Part shown: positions 51,940-60,631 of the stretch, one piece after another
Position numbering within the stretch: the stretch's first letter is position 1
Layout of the letters: each line of letters opens with the position of its first letter
DNA from: Azospirillum sp. B510
GTDB lineage: Bacteria > Pseudomonadota > Alphaproteobacteria > Azospirillales > Azospirillaceae
Reading direction: 5' to 3'
Assembly: GCF_000010725.1 (NCBI RefSeq)
Contig: NC_013859.1
Span: forward strand, 473,300-537,299
Length of the DNA stretch: 64,000 nt
The notes under the pieces: model-generated
Databases searched by the model: none
What the model was told of the DNA's origin: nothing
What the model saw: the letters and a program-made list of their open reading frames with translations, nothing else
Made by a program: the position numbers and the translations under genes

Positions 51940-52740
51940 TCACCGTTTCGGCGCCGGATGCAGCGCCGCCGGCGCCGGGGTCACCGACCGGCGCATCGCC
52001 ACCTCCCACTCGCTCAGGGTGACGAAGCGCAGGCCACGCCTCCCCCCCTCCTCCAGAATCGCCGGCAGGGCCGCCACGCTCGCCGCCTTGGTGCTGTGCA
52101 TCAGCACGATCGCCCCCGGCACCAGCCGCTCGGTGATCCGCCGGCGGATGACGTCGGGACCGGTGTCCTTCCAGTCCTGGCTGTCGGCGGTCCACAGCAC
52201 CGTCGCCATGCCGTGATGACGGGCCAGCGCCGCCAGCGCGTCGTCGACATCGCCATAGGGCGGCCGGAACCAGGCCGCCGTCACGCCGACCGACGCCAGC
52301 GCCTGTTCCGCCTGCGCCAGGTTCCACTCGCGCTCGGCCGGCTTCAGGTCGGTGGTCATCGGATGGGTCTGGGTATGGCTGCCGACCTCGTTGCCCGACG
52401 TCGCGACCAGCCGGGCGATCTCGCGATGCTCGGGGATCTTGGCGCCGATGTAGAAGAAGGTCGCCTTCGCCCCATGCGCCCGCAGGATGTCGAGGATGCG
52501 CGGATCGTTGGCGTCGGGCCCGTCGTCGATGGTCAGCGCCACCACCCTGGCCGAGGGCAGCGTCAGATCGACCTGGGCGAGGTCGAGATCCGATCCGGGA
52601 ATCAGATGCCGGGTCACGAAGGGGGCGGCGCCATGGGTGGCGGCATAGCTGCGCTGTCCGGCCAGGGCGGAAACCGGCAGGGCGAACAGGGCGGCAGCCA
52701 GCCCCAGCGGCAGGACGGCGCGGCGGAACGGGGTCATCAT
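51940..52740 (-). CDS. Secreted polysaccharide deacetylase (NodB/CE4)
   Basis: A 266-residue carbohydrate esterase family 4 protein with a signal peptide (basic start, LPLGLAAALFALPVSALA, cleavage likely after ALA). NodB motifs: MT1 TIDDGPD (usually TFDDGP), MT2 SHTQTHP (metal histidines), MT3 RPPYGDVDD, and IVLMHSTKAA near the end. It would remove N-acetyl groups from chitin-like, peptidoglycan or exopolysaccharide chains in the periplasm. The gene begins ATGATG at 52740 without a clear ribosome site. No polysaccharide genes adjoin it. Confidence 0.87.
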   Translation of the reverse strand: MMTPFRRAVLPLGLAAALFALPVSALAGQRSYAATHGAAPFVTRHLIPGSDLDLAQVDLTLPSARVVALTIDDGPDANDPRILDILRAHGAKATFFYIGAKIPEHREIARLVATSGNEVGSHTQTHPMTTDLKPAEREWNLAQAEQALASVGVTAAWFRPPYGDVDDALAALARHHGMATVLWTADSQDWKDTGPDVIRRRITERLVPGAIVLMHSTKAASVAALPAILEEGGRRGLRFVTLSEWEVAMRRSVTPAPAALHPAPKR

Positions 52741-52915
52741 CGCGGTGGCACTTGGGAAAGGTCGGAGCCACCCTTCCCTTCGATAGGGGTAGGGCCGGCG
52801 GATGCCCGAGCTTTGCGCCCACCCGCCGCGATGGACAAGCGATTTATTGCGGATCCTCCGGCGAGCGGGGGCGGGGAGCGGAGGCCGGCGAGGCCCCGCT
52901 CCGGTGCGGTAAGAT

Positions 52916-53578
52916 CTACAGTGTCGCCAGCGCCGCGCTCAGATCATGCAAGCTGTCGATGGTGGGGGTGCCGTCCGGGAAGGGATGCCCGCCGGACCGG
53001 TCGCGCACGCCAACGAAGGGTAGCGACAGTTCCGCCGCCGCCGCGTAATCCTGAACGGCGTCGCCGACGAAGGCGACGCGGTCCGCCCGGAAGCCATGGC
53101 GGGCCAGCAGCATCGCCGCCGTTTCCGCCTTGCGTGGCGGGCTGCCGTGAACCGACACGAAATGGTGGGCCATGCCCCGCCCGGCGACGATCCGCAGCAT
53201 CTCCTGGTGCGGTGTCGCGGAGATGATGAACAGGGGTGGGCGGTCGGCATGCGCCGCCAGAAAAGCCGCGGCGCCGGGAATTTCGGCGCAGCCGACCACC
53301 GCCTGCTCCACCGCGGCGGCGAAGGCATCGACCAGCCGGTCGAGCCGCTCCGGTTCAATGTCGCGGCCAAGCACCTCGCGCTCGAAGCGCATCAGCTTCT
53401 CCCGCCGGGCCATGCCGCCATTGGCGCGGTGATAGGCGTGGATGGCGGCCTGAACCTCCGGCCCCTCGTCGGCGTAGAGAGTGACGAAGGCCTCGCCCTT
53501 CAGGCCGTTGGAATCGGCCAGCACGCCGTCGAAGTCGAACAGGATCGCGTCCCAGCGACGGTGCAACATGCCGCTCAT
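52916..53578 (-). CDS. HAD-superfamily phosphatase
   Basis: A 220-residue haloacid-dehalogenase hydrolase: nucleophile motif DAILFDFDGVLADS, motif II in FIISATPHQE, motif III Lys in PPRKAETAAMLL and motif IV VGDAVQDYAAAA, with a helical cap (residues about 20-90) as in phosphoglycolate phosphatase-like enzymes. ATG at 53578 overlaps the stop of the upstream acyl-CoA synthetase gene (ATGA), so it is translationally coupled to it. Substrate unknown; a salvage or repair role for that pathway is only a guess. Confidence 0.82.
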   Translation of the reverse strand: MSGMLHRRWDAILFDFDGVLADSNGLKGEAFVTLYADEGPEVQAAIHAYHRANGGMARREKLMRFEREVLGRDIEPERLDRLVDAFAAAVEQAVVGCAEIPGAAAFLAAHADRPPLFIISATPHQEMLRIVAGRGMAHHFVSVHGSPPRKAETAAMLLARHGFRADRVAFVGDAVQDYAAAAELSLPFVGVRDRSGGHPFPDGTPTIDSLHDLSAALATL

Positions 53579-55104
53579 CCCGCGAACCGATCCTTGAAAC
53601 GCTCGCGCAGGAGGTTCTTCTGCACCTTGCCCATGGCGTTGCGCGGCAGTTCGTCGAGGAAGGTCACCGCCTTCGGCACCTTGAAGTTGGCCAGCCGCTC
53701 CTTGCAGGCGGCGATCACCGCCGTCTCGTCGACACCATCCCCGGCAGCACCCGGCCGGCGCAGGACGACCGCCATCACCGCCTCGCCGAAATCGGGATGG
53801 GGAACGCCGATCACCGCCGATTCCACCACGCCGGCGATGGCGTCGATCACCGTCTCGACCTCCTTGGGATAAACGTTGAAGCCGCCGGAGATCACCAGAT
53901 CCTTGGCCCGGCCGATGATGTGGACATAGCCGCGCCCGTCGATCCTGCCGACATCGCCGGTAATGAACCAGCCGCCGGGCCGGATTTCCTGCGCCGTCTT
54001 CTCCGGCATCCGCCAATAGCCCGAAAAGACGTTCGGCCCCTTGACCTCCAGCACGCCGATCCCGCCCTCGGGAACCGGCTCGCCGCTCTTCTCGTCGGCG
54101 ACCCGCACCGACACCTCGGGCAACGGAAAGCCGACGGTGCCGGGAATGCGCTCGCCGTCCAGCGGGTTGGAGGTCAGCATCCCGGTCTCCGTCATGCCGT
54201 AACGCTCCAGGATGGCCTGACCGGTGCGCTCGGCGAACTCCCGGTGGGTGTCGGCCAGCAGCGGGGCGGAGCCGGAGATGAACAGCCGCATATGCGCCGT
54301 CGCCTCCGCCGTCAGGCGCGGGTCGGCCAGCAGGCGGGTGTAGAAGGTCGGCACCCCCATCATCACGGTGGCGCGCGGCAGCAGGCGGAACACGGCGTCG
54401 GCGTCGAATTTCGGCAGGAACAGCATGGCGCCGCCGTTCATCAGCACGCAGTTGGTGGCGACGAACAGGCCGTGGGTGTGGAAGATCGGCAGGGCGTGCA
54501 GCAGCAGGTCGTCAGGGCGGAAGCCCCAGATGCGATGCAGGGTGGCGGCGTTGGCGGACAGGTTGCGGTGGCTCAACATCGCCCCCTTCGACCGCCCGGT
54601 GGTGCCGGAGGTATAGAGGATCGCCGCCAGATCGTCCGCCGCGCAAGCCACCGTCTCGAAGGCCGGATCCAGCCCAGCCGCCCGCTCCGTCAGGCTGCCG
54701 TCACCGTCGGCGCCCAGCGTCAACAGCGTGCCCACCCCGGCCGCCGCCGCGGTGTCGGCCAGCATCGCCTCCTTGTCCGGCGCGCAGACGAACAGCCTGG
54801 GTTCGGCATCGCCAAGGAAATAGGCGACCTCCGCCTTGGTGTAGGCGGTGTTCAGCGGCAGATAGGCCGCCCCGGCGCGCAGGCAGGCGAGATAGAGAAA
54901 GACCGCCTCCGCCGATTTCTCCACCTGGACGGCGACGCGGTCGCCCTTGACCACGCCCAGCCCGGTCAGCAGCCGGGCATAGCGGCCGCTGATCTCCATC
55001 AGGTCGCGATAGCTGTAGCGACGGCCGGACTCCAGCTCGATGAAGAGGCTGTCGGCGGTGTCGGGAAAGCGTGCGGCGGCGATGTCGAAGAAATTCTCGG
55101 TCAT
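53575..55104 (-). CDS. matB: Malonyl-CoA synthetase (MatB-like)
   Basis: A 509-residue AMP-forming acyl-CoA synthetase. P-loop ILYTSGTTGRSKGAML, adenylate motif LERYGMTETGM, WFITGDVGRID, and the C-terminal lysine motif LPRNAMGKVQKN. It resembles rhizobial MatB (from memory) in VAVQVEKSAEAVFLYLACLR, AAYLPLNTAYTKAE and KGPNVFSGYWRMPEKT, so it probably activates malonate or methylmalonate. No matA decarboxylase or matC carrier gene is adjacent. Start placed at the ATG (55104) where MatB homology begins; in-frame ATGs at 55110 and 55140 are possible and none has a good ribosome site. Confidence 0.85.
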   Translation of the reverse strand: MTENFFDIAAARFPDTADSLFIELESGRRYSYRDLMEISGRYARLLTGLGVVKGDRVAVQVEKSAEAVFLYLACLRAGAAYLPLNTAYTKAEVAYFLGDAEPRLFVCAPDKEAMLADTAAAAGVGTLLTLGADGDGSLTERAAGLDPAFETVACAADDLAAILYTSGTTGRSKGAMLSHRNLSANAATLHRIWGFRPDDLLLHALPIFHTHGLFVATNCVLMNGGAMLFLPKFDADAVFRLLPRATVMMGVPTFYTRLLADPRLTAEATAHMRLFISGSAPLLADTHREFAERTGQAILERYGMTETGMLTSNPLDGERIPGTVGFPLPEVSVRVADEKSGEPVPEGGIGVLEVKGPNVFSGYWRMPEKTAQEIRPGGWFITGDVGRIDGRGYVHIIGRAKDLVISGGFNVYPKEVETVIDAIAGVVESAVIGVPHPDFGEAVMAVVLRRPGAAGDGVDETAVIAACKERLANFKVPKAVTFLDELPRNAMGKVQKNLLRERFKDRFAG

Positions 55105-55206
55105 TCTCATCTGAACCCAGGGAAACGGTTTGCCCATCATACACCGCGGCGGGGCAGGGATGCAGCGGTACGGGGCCGCAGGCCGGGAGGGAAGCCGGGG
55201 CGGAAT

Positions 55207-55232
55207 GGCGATGTGGGACGTCCCACATCGCC
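55207..55232. repeat. Dispersed palindrome, copy 3 (26 nt)
   Basis: A perfect 26-nt palindrome with core CGATGTGGGACGTCCCACAT in the 357-bp gap between matB and the divergent lodA-like gene. The rest of the gap is AT-richer near 55375-55430 and holds a small TGCTT-N4-AAGCA repeat at 55353-55366, perhaps part of the lodA promoter region. Confidence 0.75.
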
Positions 55233-55461
55233 CGCATCATTTCGGGCGAGAGATAGAAAGCCACCACAGCCAGAAGGACATGCCGCCACCATGACGAGCC
55301 CTATTTCCTGAAAATGCGAGTCACGACGTATTAGCAGTGGAAACTCCCAGGATGCTTGCGTAAGCAGGAGTCACAAAGCGGGAAAATCATTAATCGAAAA
55401 CAACTTTTTACCCGCGTCCCCACCCCGGCCACAGCGCCGGACGATACAGGAGACGGAACGA

Positions 55462-58400
55462 ATGAGCGCCAAGGACCCCAACGCCACAGAGCCCGGCCAG
55501 ACTCCCCCCTGCTTCGATTGCGCGACCGACGCCACCGGGCGTCTGGACGAGATGTTCATCGTCATGGGCCAGATGAAGAACATCGCGCTGGGCCAGAAGC
55601 CGGCGCAACGCGAGGTGTTCCGCAAGCTGCATGGAGCCGCCCATGGCCGGCTGGTGATGGACCCGAAACGGCCGGAGGCTCTGCGCGTCGGTGTCTTCGC
55701 CAAGGATGAACTGCCGGCCTGGATGCGCTTTTCCAGCGACACCAGCCCAACCGCCCCCGACCTAGGTTCCACGCTCGGCATCGGCCTGAAGGTCTGGGGC
55801 GTCGACGGGGTCAACGCGCTGGGCGAGACCGGCGACGTCGCCGATTTCATCATGCAGAACTATCCGGTCTTCTTCGTCGACAACGCACAGGAGATGTGCG
55901 AGTTCACCTATGCCGGAATCGTCCAGAACGACTATCCCGGCTATCTCGCCAAGCATCCCAAGACCAACGACATTCTGAACGCCATGTCGGCCCAGGTCGA
56001 TGGCAGCGTGCTGACCACCCAATATTGGGCGATCCTGCCCTTCGCCTTCGGCCCCGACCATTACGCCAAATACGCCCTGGTGCCGGAAGTGCCGCCGCCC
56101 GGCCATCCGGCGGTCAATGTCCCGACCGACGACAACAACTATCTTGCCACCGACCTCGCCAACCGGCTGCGGGACGACGAATACCGCTTCACCTTCATGG
56201 TGCAGGTGGTGCCGAAAAGCGCCGGCTATCCGCTCGACAAGGCGACGGAGGAATGGCCGACCGACACATATCCCTATCAGCCGGTGGCGACGCTGATCCT
56301 GCCCAAACAGGATGTCTCGGCCCGCGGCCAGGGCGATTACGGGCAGGAGTTGGCCTTCAACATCTGGCGCACCCCGGTGGAGCAGACGCCGCAGGGCAGC
56401 ATCGCCGCGGCGCGCAAGGTCGTCTACAACCATGGCGCCGATGTCCGCCATCAGGCCAACGGCCAGCCGCTGGAACAGCCGCTGGTGCCGCGCACCCCGG
56501 CGCCGGCGCCGCCCAAGGATGACTGCATCGTCAAGGCGGTGATCTATCCCCCCATCGGCGTCGCCCGCATCGGCAACGCGCCCAAGGGCCATGTCGTCGG
56601 CCCCGAGGTGCCGAACCCGAAGCCGCTGATGGCCAGCGACGACCCGGCGCGGAACCCCTATCGCGATGCCGAGGGCCGGCTCCTGCCGCAGGCGGCGCGC
56701 TTCCGCATCTATGGCGTCAACGCCCTGGGGCGGATCGTGCGCGAGCTGTCGGCTCCCGACAGCGGCGCCGACATCACGTGGAAGGTCCATCTCGCCAACA
56801 AGAAATCGGCCTGGTACGGCTTCCAGCTGGCGCTCGACATTCCCGAGGCGGCGTCGGCCGACCCGACCACCTTGCGCAACCCGACCGTCTCCGACCGCGA
56901 GGCGCTGGTGCTCGACGCCGGCGAACAGGCGATCCATGCCGGCCATGGCAAGCAGAGCCGCAAGCTGACCGCCGGCAAGTTCATGCATCAGGGCGAGCCG
57001 GTCTATCTCGGCCGCATGTGGTGCGAGGAGGGCGACAAGCGCCTGCTGGTCACCGGCGGTCGCGGCTTCTCCGCCTCCTACAACGGTACCAAGGCGATCA
57101 CCTTCGGCAACAACGAGGGCTGGCACGACGATACCTCCGACGGGCCGGTCGATGCCGTCGTCAAGCTGAACGGCATGGAACTGCCCGTCACCCCCGCCTG
57201 GATCGTGGTGGCCCCGCCCAATTACGGACCGCAGCGCAAGTCGGTCCGCACCATGTGGGATCTGATGCGCGACGTGTCGATCCAGGCCAAGACCCTGCCC
57301 AAGCCGGCGCGCCCCTCCTTCACCAACGACATCTATCCGGTGTTCGAGCGGATGACCGGCCTGCAATGGGTCAATGCCGGCTTCGCCGCCGGGTTCGGCT
57401 GGCGCTCGGCCAACGACTTCACCAAGCCGGACTGGATCGAGCGGCTGAACGACCGCAGCCTCGCCAACCAGGAAACCCGGCGGGTGCTGAAGAACTCCTT
57501 CCGGCACGACAGCGTCGACAGCTGGTCGCCGATGCCCTGGCCCTGGGTCTATGGCGACGCGATGAACGTCCCGCCGGCCCAGACCCCGCGCCAATACACA
57601 TCGCTGACCCAGACCCAGCTCGGCTTCCTCGACCAGTGGGTCGCCGGCGATTTCGACGATGATTGGGGCAAGGTTCCGGTCTACACCGAGTTCGACCAGG
57701 TCCCGCTGGAAGAGCAGGGCGAGGTCCTGACCCGCGCCGCGCTGGAGTTCTGTCTGGCGGACGCCTTCCATCCCGGCTGCGAGATGACCTGGCCGGTGCG
57801 CGCCTCCACCATGTACATGGAGCCGTTCCGCTTCGCCCATGCGCCCAAGGGCTGGATCGAGCCGGGCATGGGCGCCATCCTGTCGAGCGACACGGTGACC
57901 ATTCCCAATGGTCCGCTCTATGGCCAGCTTCCGGGCGGCATCACCCGCTGGATGGCGGTGCCGTGGCAGACCGACACCGGCAGCTGCCGGTCGGGCTACG
58001 ACGCCAGCTATGACCCCAACGTCCCCACCTTCTGGCCGGCCCGCGTCCCCAACGAGGTGCTGACCCGGGAAAACTACGCCCTGGTGATGGATGCCACCCA
58101 GCCGGCCCAGGTGCGTCTGGCCGCCTTCGCCAACCGCGCCGCCTGGGTGGCGCCGCTGGGGACGGGCAGCTACACCGACCAGATCAACAACATGATCCAT
58201 CACTTCGATCATCTCGGCGTGGTCGAGGTCAATCCCGGCCCGACCGATCCGGAAGGGGCCAAGCTGTTCCCGCCGCTGATCGAGGTGGAGGACCAGCACA
58301 TCCCCATCCCCGACGAGGATGACACCGTCGATGCCAAGGCGGTGCGGGCCGCCCACCACACCCTGACGACCAGGACGCCGGGGCCGACCGGCGGGGGAGG

Positions 58401-58476
58401 AGGCTTGCGGGCGACCCAGCCGGTCGATCTCAGCCGGATCGACAAGGTCCGCCGCTTCCCGCGCGGGCTGCGGTGA
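55462..58476 (+). CDS. Catalase-like domain fused to LodA/GoxA quinoprotein amino-acid oxidase
   Basis: A 1004-residue two-domain protein. Residues about 25-345 are catalase-like: FRKLHGAAHG (candidate distal His57/His61), MRFSSDTSPTAPDLGS, MQNYPVFFVDNAQEM (Asn133), and a tail RTPVEQTPQGSIAAARKVVY as in small catalase-family proteins; I cannot find the usual R-x3-Y proximal tyrosine. From about 355 the chain is LodA-like: VIYPPIGVARIGNAPKG, SRKLTAGKFMHQGEPV, then DAFHPGCEMTWPVR with Cys773 and RWMAVPWQTDTGSC with Trp835, the likely cysteine tryptophylquinone pair (62 apart; 65 in LodA). LodA oxidises the lysine epsilon-amine and GoxA oxidises glycine, both making H2O2. No signal peptide is visible. 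AGGAGA precedes the ATG; the lodB-like gene overlaps by 4 nt. Confidence 0.88.
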   Translation: MSAKDPNATEPGQTPPCFDCATDATGRLDEMFIVMGQMKNIALGQKPAQREVFRKLHGAAHGRLVMDPKRPEALRVGVFAKDELPAWMRFSSDTSPTAPDLGSTLGIGLKVWGVDGVNALGETGDVADFIMQNYPVFFVDNAQEMCEFTYAGIVQNDYPGYLAKHPKTNDILNAMSAQVDGSVLTTQYWAILPFAFGPDHYAKYALVPEVPPPGHPAVNVPTDDNNYLATDLANRLRDDEYRFTFMVQVVPKSAGYPLDKATEEWPTDTYPYQPVATLILPKQDVSARGQGDYGQELAFNIWRTPVEQTPQGSIAAARKVVYNHGADVRHQANGQPLEQPLVPRTPAPAPPKDDCIVKAVIYPPIGVARIGNAPKGHVVGPEVPNPKPLMASDDPARNPYRDAEGRLLPQAARFRIYGVNALGRIVRELSAPDSGADITWKVHLANKKSAWYGFQLALDIPEAASADPTTLRNPTVSDREALVLDAGEQAIHAGHGKQSRKLTAGKFMHQGEPVYLGRMWCEEGDKRLLVTGGRGFSASYNGTKAITFGNNEGWHDDTSDGPVDAVVKLNGMELPVTPAWIVVAPPNYGPQRKSVRTMWDLMRDVSIQAKTLPKPARPSFTNDIYPVFERMTGLQWVNAGFAAGFGWRSANDFTKPDWIERLNDRSLANQETRRVLKNSFRHDSVDSWSPMPWPWVYGDAMNVPPAQTPRQYTSLTQTQLGFLDQWVAGDFDDDWGKVPVYTEFDQVPLEEQGEVLTRAALEFCLADAFHPGCEMTWPVRASTMYMEPFRFAHAPKGWIEPGMGAILSSDTVTIPNGPLYGQLPGGITRWMAVPWQTDTGSCRSGYDASYDPNVPTFWPARVPNEVLTRENYALVMDATQPAQVRLAAFANRAAWVAPLGTGSYTDQINNMIHHFDHLGVVEVNPGPTDPEGAKLFPPLIEVEDQHIPIPDEDDTVDAKAVRAAHHTLTTRTPGPTGGGGGLRATQPVDLSRIDKVRRFPRGLR

Positions 58477-59633
58477 ACAAAAGCGGTGTGATGGCGGTCG
58501 AGGCGGATGCGATCGTGGTCGGGGCGGGCCCCGCCGGGGCCGCCTTCGCCCTCAACCTCGCACCGCTGCACCGGGTGCTGGTGCTGGACCGGCGGGACGG
58601 TCCAGCCACCCGCATCGGCGAATCGCTGGCCCCGGCCGCCCGCCGGCTGCTGACCGACATGGGCCTGTGGGACGCCTTCCTGGCGGAAGGCCATTCCCCC
58701 TGCCATGGCGGCCGTTCGGTCTGGGGCGGCCCGCAGCCGGTGGAGGCCGACAATTTGCGCGACCTCGACGGGCCGGGCTGGCATCTCGACCGTGGCCGTT
58801 TCGATCAGTGGCTGCGCCGGCTGGCGGCATCGCGCGGTGCCGCCCTGCTGGTTCCGGCCCAGCCGCTGACGGTGGAGCGGGACGGGGAAGGCTGGCGGCT
58901 GGGGCTGGACGCCGGCGGACGCCACATCCCCGTGCGCGCCCGCCTGCTGGTCGATGCCGGCGGGCGCGGCTCGCCGCTGGCCAGGCGCCTCGGCGCCCGG
59001 CGGACGGTGTCGGACCGGCTGGTCTGCGGCTGGGTCCATGGCCAGGACGCTCCCGCCCGCCAGTCCGGCTTGACCTGGATCGAGGCGGAAGCCGACGGCT
59101 GGTGGTACAGCGCCCCGTTGCCGGAGGGCCGCCGTGTGGTCGCCTTCCACACCGACGCCGACCTGCCGGCCGCCGCCGACGCCCGCGATGTCTCCTCGCT
59201 GCTGCGTCGGCTGTCGGGCTGTTCCATGCTTTCGGACGCGTTGCGCGCCTGCGGTTTCGAAGCGGAAGGGCAGGGCGGCTTCTGCGCCGCCCACAGCAGC
59301 AGCCTGTCACCCGCCTCGGGCGATGGCTGGCTGGCGGTCGGCGACGCGGCGCTGGGTTTCGACCCGCTGTCGTCTCAGGGCATCTTCAACGCGCTCTATA
59401 CCGGATTGGCCGCGGCGGAGGCCGCCGACCGCCACCTGTCCGGCGACACCGGCGCGCTGCCCGGCTACGCCGCCGGCCTTGCGCCGATCCGCGACGCCTA
59501 CCGCGCCCATCTGCATGCTTGGTACGGCTTGGAACGCCGCTGGCGGGACCGTCCATTCTGGCGCCGGCGCCTTGAAATCCCCCTCTCCCCCCGAGGAGAG
59601 GTGATGTGGGACGTCCCACATCACAGCGAATAA
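58473..59633 (+). CDS. LodB/GoxB-like flavoprotein (quinone-cofactor maturation)
   Basis: A 386-residue FAD-dependent oxidoreductase of the halogenase/LodB group: ADAIVVGAGPAGAAFALNL (Rossmann motif), RIGESLAPAARRLL, LDRGRFDQWLRRLA, LLVDAGGRGS and WLAVGDAALGFDPLSSQG. LodB and GoxB are needed to build the CTQ cofactor in LodA/GoxA. The GTG at 58473 overlaps the lodA-like stop (GTGA); an ATG at 58491 is the alternative. The last residues (MWDVPHHSE) are encoded by the palindrome at 59601-59624, so the natural C terminus has probably been changed. It overlaps the convergent lysR-type gene by 13 bp. Confidence 0.87.
   Translation: MNKSGVMAVEADAIVVGAGPAGAAFALNLAPLHRVLVLDRRDGPATRIGESLAPAARRLLTDMGLWDAFLAEGHSPCHGGRSVWGGPQPVEADNLRDLDGPGWHLDRGRFDQWLRRLAASRGAALLVPAQPLTVERDGEGWRLGLDAGGRHIPVRARLLVDAGGRGSPLARRLGARRTVSDRLVCGWVHGQDAPARQSGLTWIEAEADGWWYSAPLPEGRRVVAFHTDADLPAAADARDVSSLLRRLSGCSMLSDALRACGFEAEGQGGFCAAHSSSLSPASGDGWLAVGDAALGFDPLSSQGIFNALYTGLAAAEAADRHLSGDTGALPGYAAGLAPIRDAYRAHLHAWYGLERRWRDRPFWRRRLEIPLSPRGEVMWDVPHHSE
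59601..59624. repeat. Dispersed palindrome, copy 4 (24 nt), inside gene ends
   Basis: A perfect 24-nt palindrome with core GATGTGGGACGTCCCACATC. It forms the last codons of the lodB-like gene and touches the stop codon of the convergent LysR gene. A CCTCTCC / GGAGAGG hairpin lies just before it (59583-59601). Confidence 0.75.
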
Positions 59634-60523
59634 TCCCCGAGCTCCCGCACCAGATCCACCAGCGCCCGCAGCCCCAACGGCAAATGACGTCGGCCCGGAT
59701 AATAGAGGCACAGGCCGGGGAAGGGCGGCGTCCAGTCCTCCAGCACGCGCAGCAGCCGCCCGGCGGCGATGTCCTCGGCGACATGCCATTCCGCCAGATA
59801 GCCCAGCCCCAACCCGCCGCGAACCGCGTCGAGCATCAGATTGGGATCGTCCAGGATCAGCGGGCCGGTCCCGTCGATGGCGACCGTTTCGCCACGACGC
59901 TCGAACTCCCAGCGATAGAGGGCGCCGCTCGGCAGGCGGCTGCGGATGCAGCGATGCCCGGCGAGGTCGGCCGGGGTCCGCGGCATGGAGCGGCCGGCGA
60001 AATAGTCCGGCGTTCCGACGACGGCGAAGCGCAGGTCGGGACCGAGCGGGACGGCGATCATATCCTGCGGCACCTGCTCGGCCAGCCGGATGCCGGCATC
60101 GAAGCCTTCCAGCACGATGTCGACCAGCTTCCCTTCGGTGACGATGTCCACCGTCATCCCGGGATAACGGCGCAGATACTCCAGGATGACCGGCTTCATG
60201 ATCATCCGCGCCGCGCCGGACGAGCCGTTGATGCGCAGCGTTCCCGCAGGCGCGGTCCGATGCTCGGACAACCGGTCGATCGCGGCGCGGATATCGCGCA
60301 GGGCCGGGGCGGTATCGGCGACGAACTGTTCCCCCGCCTGCGTCAACGCCACGCTGCGCGTCGTGCGGTGGAACAGCCGCACCCCCAGCCGCGTCTCCAG
60401 CGCCGCGATGGCATGGCTGAGGGCCGAGCGCGACATCCCGAGTTCCGCCGCCGCCGCCCGAAAGCCGCGATGACGGGCGACGGCCTGCACCGCCTCCAGC
60501 TCCGCCAGTCCGGATATTTCCAT
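59621..60523 (-). CDS. LysR-family transcriptional regulator
   Basis: A 300-residue LysR regulator: N-terminal winged helix (residues 1-60, FRAAAAELGMSRSALSHAIA then LETRLGVRLFHRTTRSVALT) and a two-lobed effector domain (about 90-295, GTLRINGSSGAARMIMKPVI). It is divergent from the aldehyde dehydrogenase gene (108-bp gap), its most probable target, and convergent with the lodB-like gene. Effector unknown. Its stop codon lies in the palindrome. Confidence 0.9.
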   Translation of the reverse strand: MEISGLAELEAVQAVARHRGFRAAAAELGMSRSALSHAIAALETRLGVRLFHRTTRSVALTQAGEQFVADTAPALRDIRAAIDRLSEHRTAPAGTLRINGSSGAARMIMKPVILEYLRRYPGMTVDIVTEGKLVDIVLEGFDAGIRLAEQVPQDMIAVPLGPDLRFAVVGTPDYFAGRSMPRTPADLAGHRCIRSRLPSGALYRWEFERRGETVAIDGTGPLILDDPNLMLDAVRGGLGLGYLAEWHVAEDIAAGRLLRVLEDWTPPFPGLCLYYPGRRHLPLGLRALVDLVRELGDYSL

Positions 60524-60631
60524 TGTCCTGACCTGCTCACCGATTCATGCGGGATTGTCCATCTTATCACCCGACAGCCCGCGTGCCACCTGAATGGCGA
60601 ACCACCCAACAGCCATTCCGGGACAGGCATC

